A stretch of 64,000 nt of DNA from Phycomyces blakesleeanus NRRL 1555(-). Its lineage: Eukaryota; Mucoromycota; Mucoromycetes; Mucorales; Phycomycetaceae. The DNA is taken from positions 186,001 to 250,000 of the forward strand of contig NW_017265151.1 of assembly GCF_001638985.1 (NCBI RefSeq), given 5' to 3'. Of this stretch, positions 24,524 through 35,100 are shown one piece after another. The first letter of the stretch is position 1, and every line of letters starts with the position of its first letter. The position numbers and the translations under genes are program-made. The notes under the pieces are model-generated. The model worked only from the letters and a program-made list of their open reading frames with translations. It was not told the DNA's origin and did no database searches.

Positions 24524-27500
24524 AGAAGCAGCAGTAGTATTCATGCTGAAGATCAAATTAAAAGTATCCAAAGAGATTCACAATTGCGCTATGGAGCTCT
24601 TCCGCATGAAAATGTGTGTACAGAAAACCTCACACCCTGGATCAAAATGCTGCCTTGTAAAGCAAAGGTAATATATACATATACCAAAACACACAAATAT
24701 ATGTTGCTGTGCAAATCCATGTGCTTACAAATACAAAAATTATTATCTTTGTGTATATATGTATATGTGAATTAGTCTGGTATTGCCGTTCTCTTGAATG
24801 CCCACAAGATTTATAACTCGAATTTCCACGCTATGGGAATTGTGGCTAGATCAATGTGCAGAGTAAGATATATAGATATATGGTACTGATACCAATTAAA
24901 TGTTAAAGAATGGATCATGCGTTTGTTGAATATCTATTTATCTATCTATCTATATTTAGGATGAGGCATGCAGTGAGCGTGTATTGGAATTAAGGCAGAC
25001 AGTTACATCTGTGCTAGATCCTGTCAGAGACACTGGCAGAAGAGGTAAGGATTTGTTTTCTCTCTCTCTCTCTCTCTATCCATGTGTAATAATAATGTTT
25101 AAATATATATATATATATGAATAAATAAATAATAAATAAATAAAAGATTGGTCACTTGAGACCATCTTTGAGAGAACATTAAAAGGATCTTGTCCATTGG
25201 CACGTCAGAGCCGTGTGTTGGTCAACATGGATGGTGTAAACAAGGAAAGAGAACTCAAGCCAAGTCCAACTCTAATCCGAGACGAACATACCTCTGAAAA
25301 TACACAGATCGCTGTATATGACTTACACCAATGTAACCAAAATATTATTATTTCTTGTGGGGAAATGGTAGAGGCACCCACCCACATATACATACACACG
25401 AGAGACACATATAAAGAAAGAAGGGAAGAGAGAAAACCAATGTACTAATCTATGTATACTTCTTTATCGGTATCTATAGCTACCCAACCACTTGATGTCC
25501 GTATGTCCTGGAGTGAACCAGTCTTTAAATATCGTGCGTACATAAAGGAAAAATCCCCCCCCCCCCCCAAAAAAAAAAAAAAAAAAGAAGAAATTCGTGG
25601 AATATTTATTTTTAATCAATCCATGTCCTTAACCTCCCTTGGGATATTTGTATTTATCTTGTTCATCTAGCTCTTGAACCTATTCATCCTGTGGTTTCTG
25701 CTCAGCGTTATTTTACAGGATATGGCCAAGAAAGAGGCGGACTGAGAATAACTATTCACAACCGTAGTCCAGACAAAAGTATTCCTGTCGTCTACTATGA
25801 ATCGGCCCCATGGTTCCTAAAGTTCTTTTTGCACACCCTCAAGGTTGATGTTCTAGGATCAACAGAAAATGGTAAGCAGAGACTATACTATGTCTACACA
25901 ACAATACGTGTATGTATGTATATAAAAGTTAATCAATCACTTTTCTGTACACCTGTGTTTATATTTAGATGATGATATTATTGAAAAGANNNNNNNNNNN
26001 NNNNNNNNNNNNNNNNNNNNNNNNNNNNNNNNNNNNNNNNNNNNNNNNNNNNNNNNNNNNNNNNNNNNNNNNNNNNNNNNNNNNNNNNNTAATAAGGTTT
26101 AAATATATATATATATGGGATTAATTAATTATTAAATAATTAAAGGTTGGGCCACTGGAGCCCTTCTTGGAGAGAACATTAAAAGGTTTTTGTCCATGGG
26201 CACGTAAGACCCGTGTGTTGGTCAACAGGGAGGGTGTAACCAAGGAAAGAGAACTCAAGCCAAGTCCAACTTTATTCGGAGAGGAACATCCCTCGGAAAA
26301 TACACAGATCGCTGTATATGACTTCCCCCAAGGTACCCAAAATTTTTTTTTTTTTTGGGGGGAAATGGTAGGGGCCCCCCCCCACATATCCATCCCCCGG
26401 GGGGCCCCTTTTAAGGAAAGAGGGGAGGGGGGAAACCCAAGGTCCTAATCTAGGTATACTTCTTTATGGGTATCTATAGCTACCCACCCACTTGATGTCC
26501 GTATGTCCGGGAGTGACCCAGTCTTTAAATTTCGGGGGTACATAAAGGAAAAATCCCCCCCCCCCCCCAAAAAAAAAAAAAAAAAAGAAGAAATTCGTGG
26601 AATATTTATTTTTAATCAATCCATGTCCTTAACCTCCCTTGGGATATTTGTATTTATCTTGTTCATCTAGCTCTTGAACCTATTCATCCTGTGGTTTCTG
26701 CTCAGCGTTATTTTACAGGATATGGCCAAGAAAGAGGCGGACTGAGAATAACTATTCACAACCGTAGTCCAGACAAAAGTATTCCTGTCGTCTACTATGA
26801 ATCGGCCCCATGGTTCCTAAAGTTCTTTTTGCACACCCTCAAGGTTGATGTTCTAGGATCAACAGAAAATGGTAAGCAGAGACTATACTATGTCTACACA
26901 ACAATACGTGTATGTATGTATATAAAAGTTAATCAATCACTTTTCTGTACACCTGTGTTTATATTTAGATGATGATATTATTGAAAAGATGTATTACCAA
27001 CCTGCCATTGATAGAGCTAGACCAACAATGCTCGAGTGTCGATTAAATCTTCCTCCTCAATCGGTGGTCACACTGTCTGTAGACTTTGAAAAAGTTTTCT
27101 TAAAATACACCGAGCATAGGCCAGATGCGAACCGTGGATTTGACGTCGGGTAATAATCTCATACGCACGTTTTTTTTTTCTTTTTTTTTTCTCAACATAC
27201 CATGGATATCCTTGGTAACCATCTTTTTTATTTTATTTTATTTATTTTCCCCAAAACCATCATAGCTCCGCTGTCCTTACTGCTTGGCTACCAAACAAGC
27301 TTACTAACCAAACAAGGTAATAAAGCCAGGCTAAATAATTTTACATCCAGACTCACTCATCCTTTTCTAATACGATTATCATTTTTTTTTAATAGCAGTA
27401 GTTACTATAGTAATGATAATGATAGTGACTATAGCAGTACCAGTGCCAATACTAGTGCCAGTAACAGCATGAGTAGCAGTAGCATGAGAATCTATACTGA

Positions 27501-27663
27501 CACGTTGTTGGTGAGCCTTCCAACTCCAGACTTTAGCATGCCATACAACGTCATTACCTTGACATGTACGGTTATAGCTCTATTCTTTGGATCTCTCTTC
27601 AATCTCTTGATTAGGTCCTTTTACATGGTCGATTCTGAAGACAATAAACCTAAAAAGTCTTAA
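23704..27663 (+). CDS. GPI16: GPI transamidase subunit PIG-T/Gpi16
   Basis: ER membrane subunit of the complex that attaches GPI anchors to proteins. Exons: 23704-23887, 24017-24194, 24334-24667, 24776-24862, 24960-25044, 25147-25332, 25480-25533, 25671-25871, 26969-27149, 27266-27316, 27396-27663, giving 602 residues. A signal peptide (about 1-19, ending VSA) is followed by lumenal landmarks of the family: [69 protein letters not shown] single transmembrane helix lies near the C-terminus (about 565-588). A Ser/Asn-rich insert (about 514-545) precedes it. The locus contains a 100-N gap and a duplicated 900-base contig end (26090-26989); using each exon once gives an intact frame, so the gene itself is probably whole. 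Confidence 0.93.
25990..26089. other. Assembly gap (100 N)
   Basis: Exactly 100 Ns, the conventional size for a scaffold gap of unknown length. It interrupts a PIG-T exon after 21 of its bases (25969-25989). Confidence 0.99.
26090..26989. repeat. Redundant copy of the left contig end (assembly artefact)
   Basis: Aligns to 25090-25989 with an offset of exactly 1000 and no indels. From about 26540 to 26989 the copies appear identical. From 26090 to about 26539 the second copy carries many substitutions that replace a base by its neighbour (GAGGCACCCACCC becomes GGGGCCCCCCCCC). This is a low-quality contig end that was not merged with its overlap. It should not be annotated as a second set of exons. 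Confidence 0.93.
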
Positions 27664-28072
27664 CTCTCGTTATTGTATATATATATATACTTTATTAGTT
27701 ATCTCAACAACTTGTCCTCACAGTGTTATGCCTCACAGTAAACCAGAGTTATACGGAACCTTTTATACATAATTATAAAATGATCGTATAATTGAATTCA
27801 TATATATATATATATACTTTCTTTTTGTTATATTATGAGCTGTTGCCAATAGTTTTGTCATTGAAATATAAGCTTTGTAATTCTTCTGGTGCATTGATGA
27901 TGACGATGATGCTTCTGCTGCTCTTGTTGTAGTTTTTATATTATGCTAAATTATATATTAACTATCACAGGATATAATACATAATGAATTTTTATTTTCT
28001 TCTGTATGTGTGTGTTCATATATTCACATATAATAATGTTAAGAGAAATCAAATCGAATGAAAAGTAGATTG
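27664..28072. other. Intergenic region after PIG-T
   Basis: About 400 bases, AT-rich, with TA runs at 27677-27688 and 27802-27815 and a short GATGATGACGATGATG stretch near 27896. It is the 3' UTR/terminator region of PIG-T; no gene was seen. Confidence 0.5.
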
Positions 28073-28330
28073 TTAGTTATTTGAGGGACCTCCATGGGCA
28101 TCAATTGCAGCCTGGTATCTTCTCTGTATGCTCTCGGCCAAGCGTTCCGTAGATTCCCAACCCAATGTGGTTCATTTCTCTTGTAAAGCCACCTCCAAAT
28201 CGTCCAAAGAATTGATGGAGACTCTTCTCTTATCGATTCGCCTTTCCAGAGTACTTCATAAATTCTCGGTGGGATTTAAATCCGGACTTTGGGCAGGCCA
28301 GACAAAAGAGTTCAATCTTCCAAATACTGC
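28073..28330 (-). pseudogene. Tc1/mariner transposase C-terminus, decayed
   Basis: On the minus strand the frame reads WPAQSPDLNP, then TEN-L, then STLERRIDKRR, then INSLDDLEVALQEK, ending GGPSNN and TAA at 28075-28073. This is the C-terminal part of a Tc1-like DDE transposase, carrying the WPxxSPDLNPxE block with the third catalytic acidic residue. Two TGA stops stand where tryptophan is expected (after TENL and after LQEK), so the copy is dead. N-terminal domain and catalytic D residues are absent; the sequence changes character upstream of about 28330. Confidence 0.85.
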
Positions 28331-29010
28331 TCAAGGTAGACGGGAGAGAGACGAAGGCAGAGGGCGAGAAGACGTTGGCGGTGTAGCTTGTAGACAAGTC
28401 GTTGGCACACATGGTCAGTTTTGTGGGTGTGTCAGACCAGCAATGGATCCGACGATCCAAGGTATCAAAAGCGGTCTTCACAGACATACCACTGTCTGTG
28501 AAGAGCTAACCCATCTTGCTCTGGAAGTCATGGTGCACAAGGAGCAAGAGGGTGCCGCATTCCGGGAACGCAATTTCCAAAACACATGACTGTTGGATCT
28601 TGAGTGTTCTCAAGAGCTTTCGTACTTGAGAGTACTTGAGGTGGTTGCAGTAGGGCAGGTATACAAACGAATACACGGATGGCCTACTTTCGGGCTGTAT
28701 GGCGCGGGAGGCTTGGGCAGTGGTGAGCTTGGAGTGCTTGGATTCCTTGCCTGTTGCCTTTTTGGTAGCAGATAAAAAAAGTAGTGGGTGCGAGGATGGT
28801 GGTGGTGAAGGCTGTAGCACCGGGAACTTGTGCCTGAAGCTGGAGTTGGTTATGCAGAAAATACATGTGCTCATTGACAGCACAGAGTTTCTCGATGAGG
28901 GAGCTGTTCTGTGGTATAAGTGCGTTGAGTTTTGCTGCAAACACATATAGCTTTCTAACAAGTGCTTGTCACTGTCCTTCGTGTACGGTTATGCGTGTTT
29001 GCCGGTCTTC
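28331..29010 (-). pseudogene. Retroelement ORF1-like remnant, uncertain
   Basis: Minus-strand open frames with a frameshift between them. One carries FVYLPYCNHLKYSQVRKLLR, then TLKIQQSCVLEIAFP and LLLLVHHDFQSKM. This resembles, from memory, a conserved segment in ORF1/gag-like proteins near LINE-type elements of Mucoromycota. A preceding frame has PQNSSLIEKLCAVNEHMYFL, a helix-rich stretch. GC content is clearly higher than in the surrounding DNA, consistent with an inserted element. It abuts the Tc1 remnant, suggesting nested insertions. No reverse transcriptase domain was seen. Identity is low confidence. Confidence 0.35.
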
Positions 29011-30047
29011 CATAATGGCTCTTAACTGGGCGTTCTCGGAGGCACAAAGTATTTAACCACCCATTCTGTCGAGGGAGAACTGTCTTGAAGACGTTCGTGT
29101 TGGTGAATGCCTTTGGAATCATGGTAAATTGATTAAACAGAGGTTATTTAGGTCGAAAATGTTGGTGGGACATATATGGGAGTGGATGCGTGGTTGATTG
29201 GTTGTTTTTATGTAATGGGGTTTTTTAAGCAAAAATTAGGTTATGCGAAAGAGCCATCCTGCCTGAAAGCATAGGACAAATTTTGAAATAGAATTTTCAC
29301 GCTCTTAGCCAATCAAATCTTTTAAAAAGATATTTATTCGGAATTTTTCATCTGTCTACCGCTATCTATTTAAGGCTGTTGAATATCCAAAATAATAGAA
29401 ATAGAAATAGAAATGAAAAGGAAATTTCTCCAAAGAGAAGAAAAATGTGGAGATGTCTGTGTGATTGGGGGAGTTCTTTACATGTATTCTTGTGTTACAG
29501 ATGTCGCGAAATGTCGGCTAAACAAAGGAAAAGATCGGATTTCAAGACGGTGATGGCCGGTGTACCACACAAGTCTAAAGCAGACAGTTAGCTCTTCTTG
29601 TCTATGTACCTTATGGAGTTGTGTATGCATGTAGCTATGTAATTATGCAATTATGCAATTATGCAATTATGGATATAAAAGCCAAATCAAAGTAGATCCT
29701 ATAATTTTTTTTTATAAAATGAATTTTTAAAATAGTTTCTTGTGTATCTCTGGTACCTATTACATGTGGGGATAAAACAAGAGCAATGACTGGGTAATAT
29801 TTATGTGCCTGTGTACAGATACGTAAAGTCAAGATAATCAATCGATCATTGACGCTTGTATTTTATACAGGCTGTTTTTTCTTTCTTTCTTTCTTTTTAC
29901 TATCATTATTAATTTGAATGCATATTCTCTTTAATCAACTGTCCCGCATTCACATGTCATTTACTGATCTTGTAACCTGTGCCTATACATACACATAATC
30001 ATATATCTATACCTGTACCTGTACCTGTACCTGTACCTGTACCTGTA

Positions 30048-30090
<43 letters not shown>

Positions 30091-30538
30091 TTGGTGCTTA
30101 TCTGTTATTGTATTTAATATCCAAGTACTATGTTGAATATTTGGCCTGAGTAAGCTTCAAATACAAAATACAATATGTATATATAATATAGTATAGTATA
30201 GTATAGTACAGTATATATTATATGCTTGTATAAAATAATATAATACATTAAAAGTGCGGGGAACAGAAGCCCAAAAAGATGCCCTTGTACTTCATCCCCG
30301 ATCCACCCCACCTATCTATCTTTTCCTTTCCTCTTTTGTTTTGTCTCTTTTGTTCTTTACCTTCTTCTTTCTGCAACCTCCTCACTCTCTCGCTCTTGAC
30401 ACATTCTCTATACTTCATCCTCTTCCTCTAGCCTTATCTAATTGTCTTGAGATTATATACTATACATTATATAATTTCTGCACAATTTGTACATATAAAC
30501 ATATTTTCCAAGCCAAGAAAAATAACAGCAATAATACA
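29011..30538. other. Intergenic region, no gene seen
   Basis: Holds a short tandem repeat of GCAATTAT (29645-29668), the two-phase hexamer array at 30011-30090, and a TAGTATAGTA array (30186-30208). A CT-rich leader (30310-30440) lies before the kinase start. The open frame 29379-29591 has no recognisable domain. Confidence 0.5.
30011..30090. repeat. Two-phase hexamer array
   Basis: Seven copies of ACCTGT followed directly by about six copies of GCCTGT. The switch happens once (A to G at the same unit position), indicating block-wise expansion from a single variant unit. Confidence 0.92.
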
Positions 30539-33007
30539 ATGTTTCGGATAACACCTCAACTCTCTGAAAAAGTTCAACATTTTGCGCGGTTTCCACAAAC
30601 TGGCGTCTCACTCCGACAAATGGTTCTCTTTGGTAAATAAGTAAAGAAGAGAGAATAAAGTGGTTGGCACCTTGGACATCATTACCAGAATGACATACTC
30701 ATTTAGACTTTTTCTTTCTTTATTTCTTTATTTTAGGTCAAAAACCTTCAAAGGGCACACTCTTCAAAGCTAGTCAATTTTTGCATGGTAAAACAAGGTT
30801 TCACTTTTATTTTATATCTATATATACAAAAAAAACATCTCTTTTTTTAAACTTCTTTTTTCAATAATTATTCAATGAAAATTTACAGAAGAGCTACCTA
30901 TTCGACTGGCACATCGAGTAAAAGAACTAGAAGAATTACCAAAGGGATTGGATAAAATGCCATCAATTGTAAAGGTCAAGGATTGGTACGCCGAATCTTT
31001 CCAGGTAAAAAGAAAAAGTGATTAATAATATACATATGCACACACCAGAAGAATGTCTGTAAAAGAGAGGGACTTTAAACTTAACTAGTATATTCTTTAT
31101 AGCAATTACTAGATCTTCCGTCGCCAAAACTCAGTGATTCTATGCGCGATCGTATAAAAGAGGCTTCAAAAAATAAGGAGGGATTTATATTGCCTCCAAA
31201 TGTGCACAATCCGTCTATAAAACTACCCAAGAACTCCTCTAGTCTTCATCCCCATGTACCTATTGGACATAGGTGAGTTTGGTATAGATATAGATGTCTG
31301 TCAAATAAAATTACAAAAAGAAAGAAAGAAAAAATGGTGAATGGTGAAATCTAATGGCTTATGATAGATATTACAACAATATTGATGAAGTAGATTGTTC
31401 ACCGGAGATGGTGGATTATACTGCTAATTTTGTAAAGACAATCGAGTGCATCAAACGGAGGCATGATCCAGTAGTAACTACAATGGGTATGATAAGATTT
31501 GGCTATAGAGAAAAAAGAACATTAAAATCAATAGTAGAGTGCATTCAAAGAGAAAATGTGTATGTGTGTAATGGATAAAAGTATACATATTTACATTTAA
31601 TATTGTTGGTATACTTACAGCTCGTGGAATCCTCGAATACAAGCAACACACGCATGCAAACCTTATTGGTACTGAAGTCCAGGATTTCCTGGATCGTTTT
31701 TACATGTCACGTATCGGTATTCGTATGTTGATTGGTAAGCTTTTATATAGAACAGTAAGGTGACCAAGGTGTATGGGATAATCATGAAAAAAAAAACTAA
31801 ACTTTGATTATATAACTCTCTCTCTGTGTGTGTGTGTGTGCCTGTTGGGTATTACATTGCTGTCTTTAATATATATATAACTAAAAAAAAAAGGCCAACA
31901 TTCAGCATTGTACCATGGTCGATTTAGACGAAAAGACTACGTGGGAGTGATTTGTATAAAGACAAATATCCATGAGATTGCAGCCGATGCGATCGCCAAT
32001 GCACGCTTTGTGTGTGAAGATTATTATGGGATGTTCAAGGCACCCCCAATCCAGATGATTTGCCCGGGTGACATAGAGTTTACTTATGTGCCTTCCCACC
32101 TCAATCATATCCTATTTGAACTTTTGAAAAACTCTCTTCGTGCTGTTGTAGAACGATATGGCGAAGATTATGAGGACGAATACCCACCAATAAAGCTTAT
32201 AATTGCCCATGGAAAAGAAGTAAGTATTTAGTAAGAAAAAAAAAGATATCAAAAAGAGCATAAGAAAGGGAAAGTTAAATGGATGATGTGCATAATATGG
32301 CTCACTAATAAATTGCTATGATAATAATTAATTTGTGTAGGATATAACCATCAAGATATCTGACGAAGGTGGAGGAATCAGTCGTTCTGCGATTCCTCTT
32401 GTCTGGACATACATGGTAAATATTATTGGCAGTTTGGAAAGAGGCCTATATACTGGCTGGCATATAGACGAACGAATTGACTAATCGATCTAATGATGCT
32501 CTTTATTCCTTTTCTTTTTTACATTTATTTTTATATGTATAAACAGTATACTACAGCGCAGGCGCAAAGTATCAAACCAGAAGATGATGATGCCGAATTC
32601 AAAGCACCAATGGCTGGTTTTGGCTATGGCTTACCTATCTCAAGACTGGTAAATACGCCAACACATAGTATATCTTCACAATATACAGACATGAGTACGA
32701 AAATTCTAATTGGATTCTTTTTATATATATAATTTATCTAGTATGCGCAGTATTTTGGTGGTGATCTAAAGCTGGTATCCATGGAAGGGTAAGGGAGAAG
32801 TTTTTTTTTATTATCTAATAATTGTTGTGAGAAATGTACAAATATTTATTATTAATTAATCAATTAATTGTGCGTGTATTTTTTGGGCTGGAAATAATAA
32901 TTAATATTATCATACGTTGTTTTTTTTTTTTTTGTTAATATAGGTATGGAACCGATGTATACCTTCACCTCAATAGACTCTCAAACAGCCACGAACCTTT
33001 ACCATAA
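30539..33007 (+). CDS. Mitochondrial pyruvate/branched-chain dehydrogenase kinase (PDK/BCKDK)
   Basis: Phosphorylates the E1-alpha subunit of a 2-oxoacid dehydrogenase complex in the mitochondrial matrix, switching it off. Exons: 30539-30632, 30737-30787, 30889-31004, 31103-31272, 31368-31486, 31621-31734, 31894-32219, 32341-32415, 32547-32648, 32742-32788, 32944-33007, giving 425 residues. The N-terminal four-helix domain shows SLRQMVLFG and LPIRLAHRVKEL. The GHKL ATPase domain has the N box ELLKNSLRA (Asn about 301), DEGGGI (338-343), GFGYGLP (379-385) and GTDVYLHL. The acidic-patch loop of some PDKs is replaced by QSIKPEDDDAEFKAPMAG. Which complex it targets cannot be decided from sequence alone; PDK (Pkp-type) is favoured. 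Confidence 0.93.
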
Positions 33008-34116
33008 AATATAATATAATAAAAGCTATAAATGTATATTAAGAATCACTGAAATATTGTATGTGCGTGGGAGTTCGATCCAAGGTCAATTTACAAAATG
33101 TGTGTATGTGAGTAGCATGATAAATTATGTTTGAAAGTTTCTTTACCTTTTACACAAGAATTCATTGGGCTATAGAAGAGAGAAAGATAATATGAGTATC
33201 TGAAAAATCCCACAATGAAAAATGTGTTCAGAATAGTACCAGTAAAAAGAAAACCCTCGTAGCAATAACAATGTACCGCAGTATATACCACAAAAACAAC
33301 TAATTCCAGAAAAGAATCAACGAAGGAGGGGGTGGATGATGACTTGACAGGTTTTGTTTTGTTTGTAAATGCAAAAAAAAAACATATACAAGATAAACTA
33401 AAATAAAAAGTTAAAATTTTATGAGAAATGTGGTTGCAAAAGTGATCCAAAGACGCGCCAAAGACTTGCCTATTTACACACGCATATACAACCAAGTCAT
33501 ATGCTCTTCTTTCTTTTCTTCCTTGGCTTAGAATCTAAAACTATAAACATGGGGGAAAAAGTATAGTCAATTGGGCGCACGCACCTTTATTCCTTACGCC
33601 TTTATTCTTACTTGAATAAGATGAAAGTAGAAAATAATCTTAAATAATAATTAAAATACTAAATAAATAAATAATAACAAAGAAGAAGAAAGAAGAAGGG
33701 GGGGAAATTCAATAAAGTCCAAAGGCAAAGAAAAAGAAGAGCAAGAGAAATGATGTATGATTCACGAGCTCGATAAAATAGATAGGCAATGGAAGAATAG
33801 TAAGGATTCTAAAGGGAGTTTACAATAGGTACCTTGTGTATAATAGTAGTACTGATTCTTAATGTAAATGTAAATGTTAATATAAACTTTCAAAAAAAGA
33901 AATTGCATGGGATCTATAGCAATATAAAGGAGAACGTAGTAAGGTTTATTTGCAGAATCTTAAATAGTGAAAGAGTCTATTATATAATTGTATTGATAAC
34001 CATATAAAACGTTGTTTGAGCTTTGGGATAAATTCTCAGCCTCAACCTGTTTTATATACGTATATATTGTGCCTTTTTGTAGTATAAAATTCTGCTTACA
34101 CATATATAAACAATAT
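33008..34116. other. Intergenic region, no gene seen
   Basis: About 1.1 kb of AT-rich DNA between the kinase gene and the transposon's outer repeat copy. An antisense open frame at 33091-33495 is Cys/Phe-rich with no domain and overlaps the kinase 3' UTR region. Nothing else was recognised. Confidence 0.5.
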
Positions 34117-34338
34117 ACTGAAGGAAATGGCACAATTTGTAATTCCGCAGTGCACATTTCAAGCAATTATGTGCAAAATTACACATTTGCTCTAGACCAA
34201 TAGAAAATTAGTATTTAATCATTAGTGTTACCTACTTAAGCAAATGGGAAGCATACACTGTAGGAAACACTGTAGGAAATGACACAAATTGTAGTTCCGC
34301 AGTGCACATTTCAAGCAATTATGTGCAAAACTGTACAT
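34117..34338. repeat. Duplicated subterminal repeat of the transposon left end
   Basis: Two direct copies of about 70 bases, 34117-34186 and 34269-34338, roughly 85-90% identical. Each contains GGAAATGRCACAA, TTCCGCAGTGCACATTTC and AATTATGTGCAAAA. The inner copy follows the terminal CACTGTAGGAAA sequences; the outer copy lies outside the inferred element end, so it is either an older nested end or a tandem duplication. TGTGCA/TGCACA motifs recur at the right end. Confidence 0.75.
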
Positions 34339-34515
34339 TCTCAATGGCTCAATAAAAGTCACTTATAACTCTGTTAGTGCTACATCTCTTAGCAAATTGG
34401 ATCCGTAGAATACCAGGACTTTGAACTTTATCTAGTGTTGTACAACCCTTTCCAGCCAGTAAAATACATATATTAAGATGAGTTAGACCTTGTTTGAGTA
34501 AATTTATCTATTCAC

Positions 34516-34863
34516 TCATTGGTCAAAATTGTCCACTGCCTTGTACACCAATTCAGCTTTGTCGAGGTCACCTCCAGTAAAGTGTGCGGCCAACACCCCC
34601 TTGAAGCATTTCGTCGACTGATTCCAACCTTCTGGCTTCCCATGGAGTGAAGGGCGTTTGATGTCACGGTCCCCAGTTGCAGGCAATAACATCATCGAAG
34701 TCCGAGCGTTGTCTCTAGTTGACAGAGCTAGTTCCGCCTCGCAATTGTTGGTCAAGGATTCGAGCCTATCTTCCAATAAAGCAACTTTAGTTCTTAGTGA
34801 AGCATTAGAATCTTCTAAGTATGCCAGACGTTCAAGTATTTGTGTAATTTCGTGTGTTGACAT
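34516..34863 (-). CDS. Transposon companion protein with N-terminal coiled coil
   Basis: 115 residues, unspliced, ATG at 34863. The first about 40 residues (ITQILERLAYLEDSNASLRT, then KVALLEDRLESL) form a clear leucine-heptad coiled coil. The rest (GKPEGWNQSTKCFKG, then VLAAHFTGGDLDKAELVYKA) has no recognised domain. It is transcribed away from the transposase across a 237-base spacer. By analogy with the two-protein CACTA systems (TNPA plus tnp2), it may bind the subterminal motifs; this is inference. It could instead be a captured or spurious frame, though the coiled coil and arrangement argue for a real gene. Confidence 0.6.
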   Translation of the reverse strand: MSTHEITQILERLAYLEDSNASLRTKVALLEDRLESLTNNCEAELALSTRDNARTSMMLLPATGDRDIKRPSLHGKPEGWNQSTKCFKGVLAAHFTGGDLDKAELVYKAVDNFDQ

Positions 34864-35100
34864 GGTAAAAAATATAGTTGGAGAATAAAATGAAAGGGGC
34901 GAAGTGAGTCGAAGAAAAATGAGTAAAAATTAATTTAAAAACAAACAATCAAAATCCTTTTGACTTTTTTTTTCAAGACAATTAATACACTTGTAATTTT
35001 TACTACTAACATACTAATATAATAAAAAATATTCTCACCTCGTGAACATTTTTCGCAACCTTACACCCCTACTTCTTTTAACATACAAACATAAACCAAA

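Noticed and set aside
26167..26448. Open frame of 93 codons in the second contig copy
   Set aside because: It is the error-laden duplicate of a PIG-T exon (25147-25332 region) in the low-quality contig end, not a gene.
33060..33090. tRNA T-loop-like GTTCGATCC
   Set aside because: Upstream 70 bases are AT-rich and form no cloverleaf or A box; no tRNA is supported.
33091..33495. Minus-strand frame of 134 codons rich in Cys and Phe
   Set aside because: No recognisable membrane topology or family. It overlaps the 3' UTR of the kinase gene and is most likely chance.
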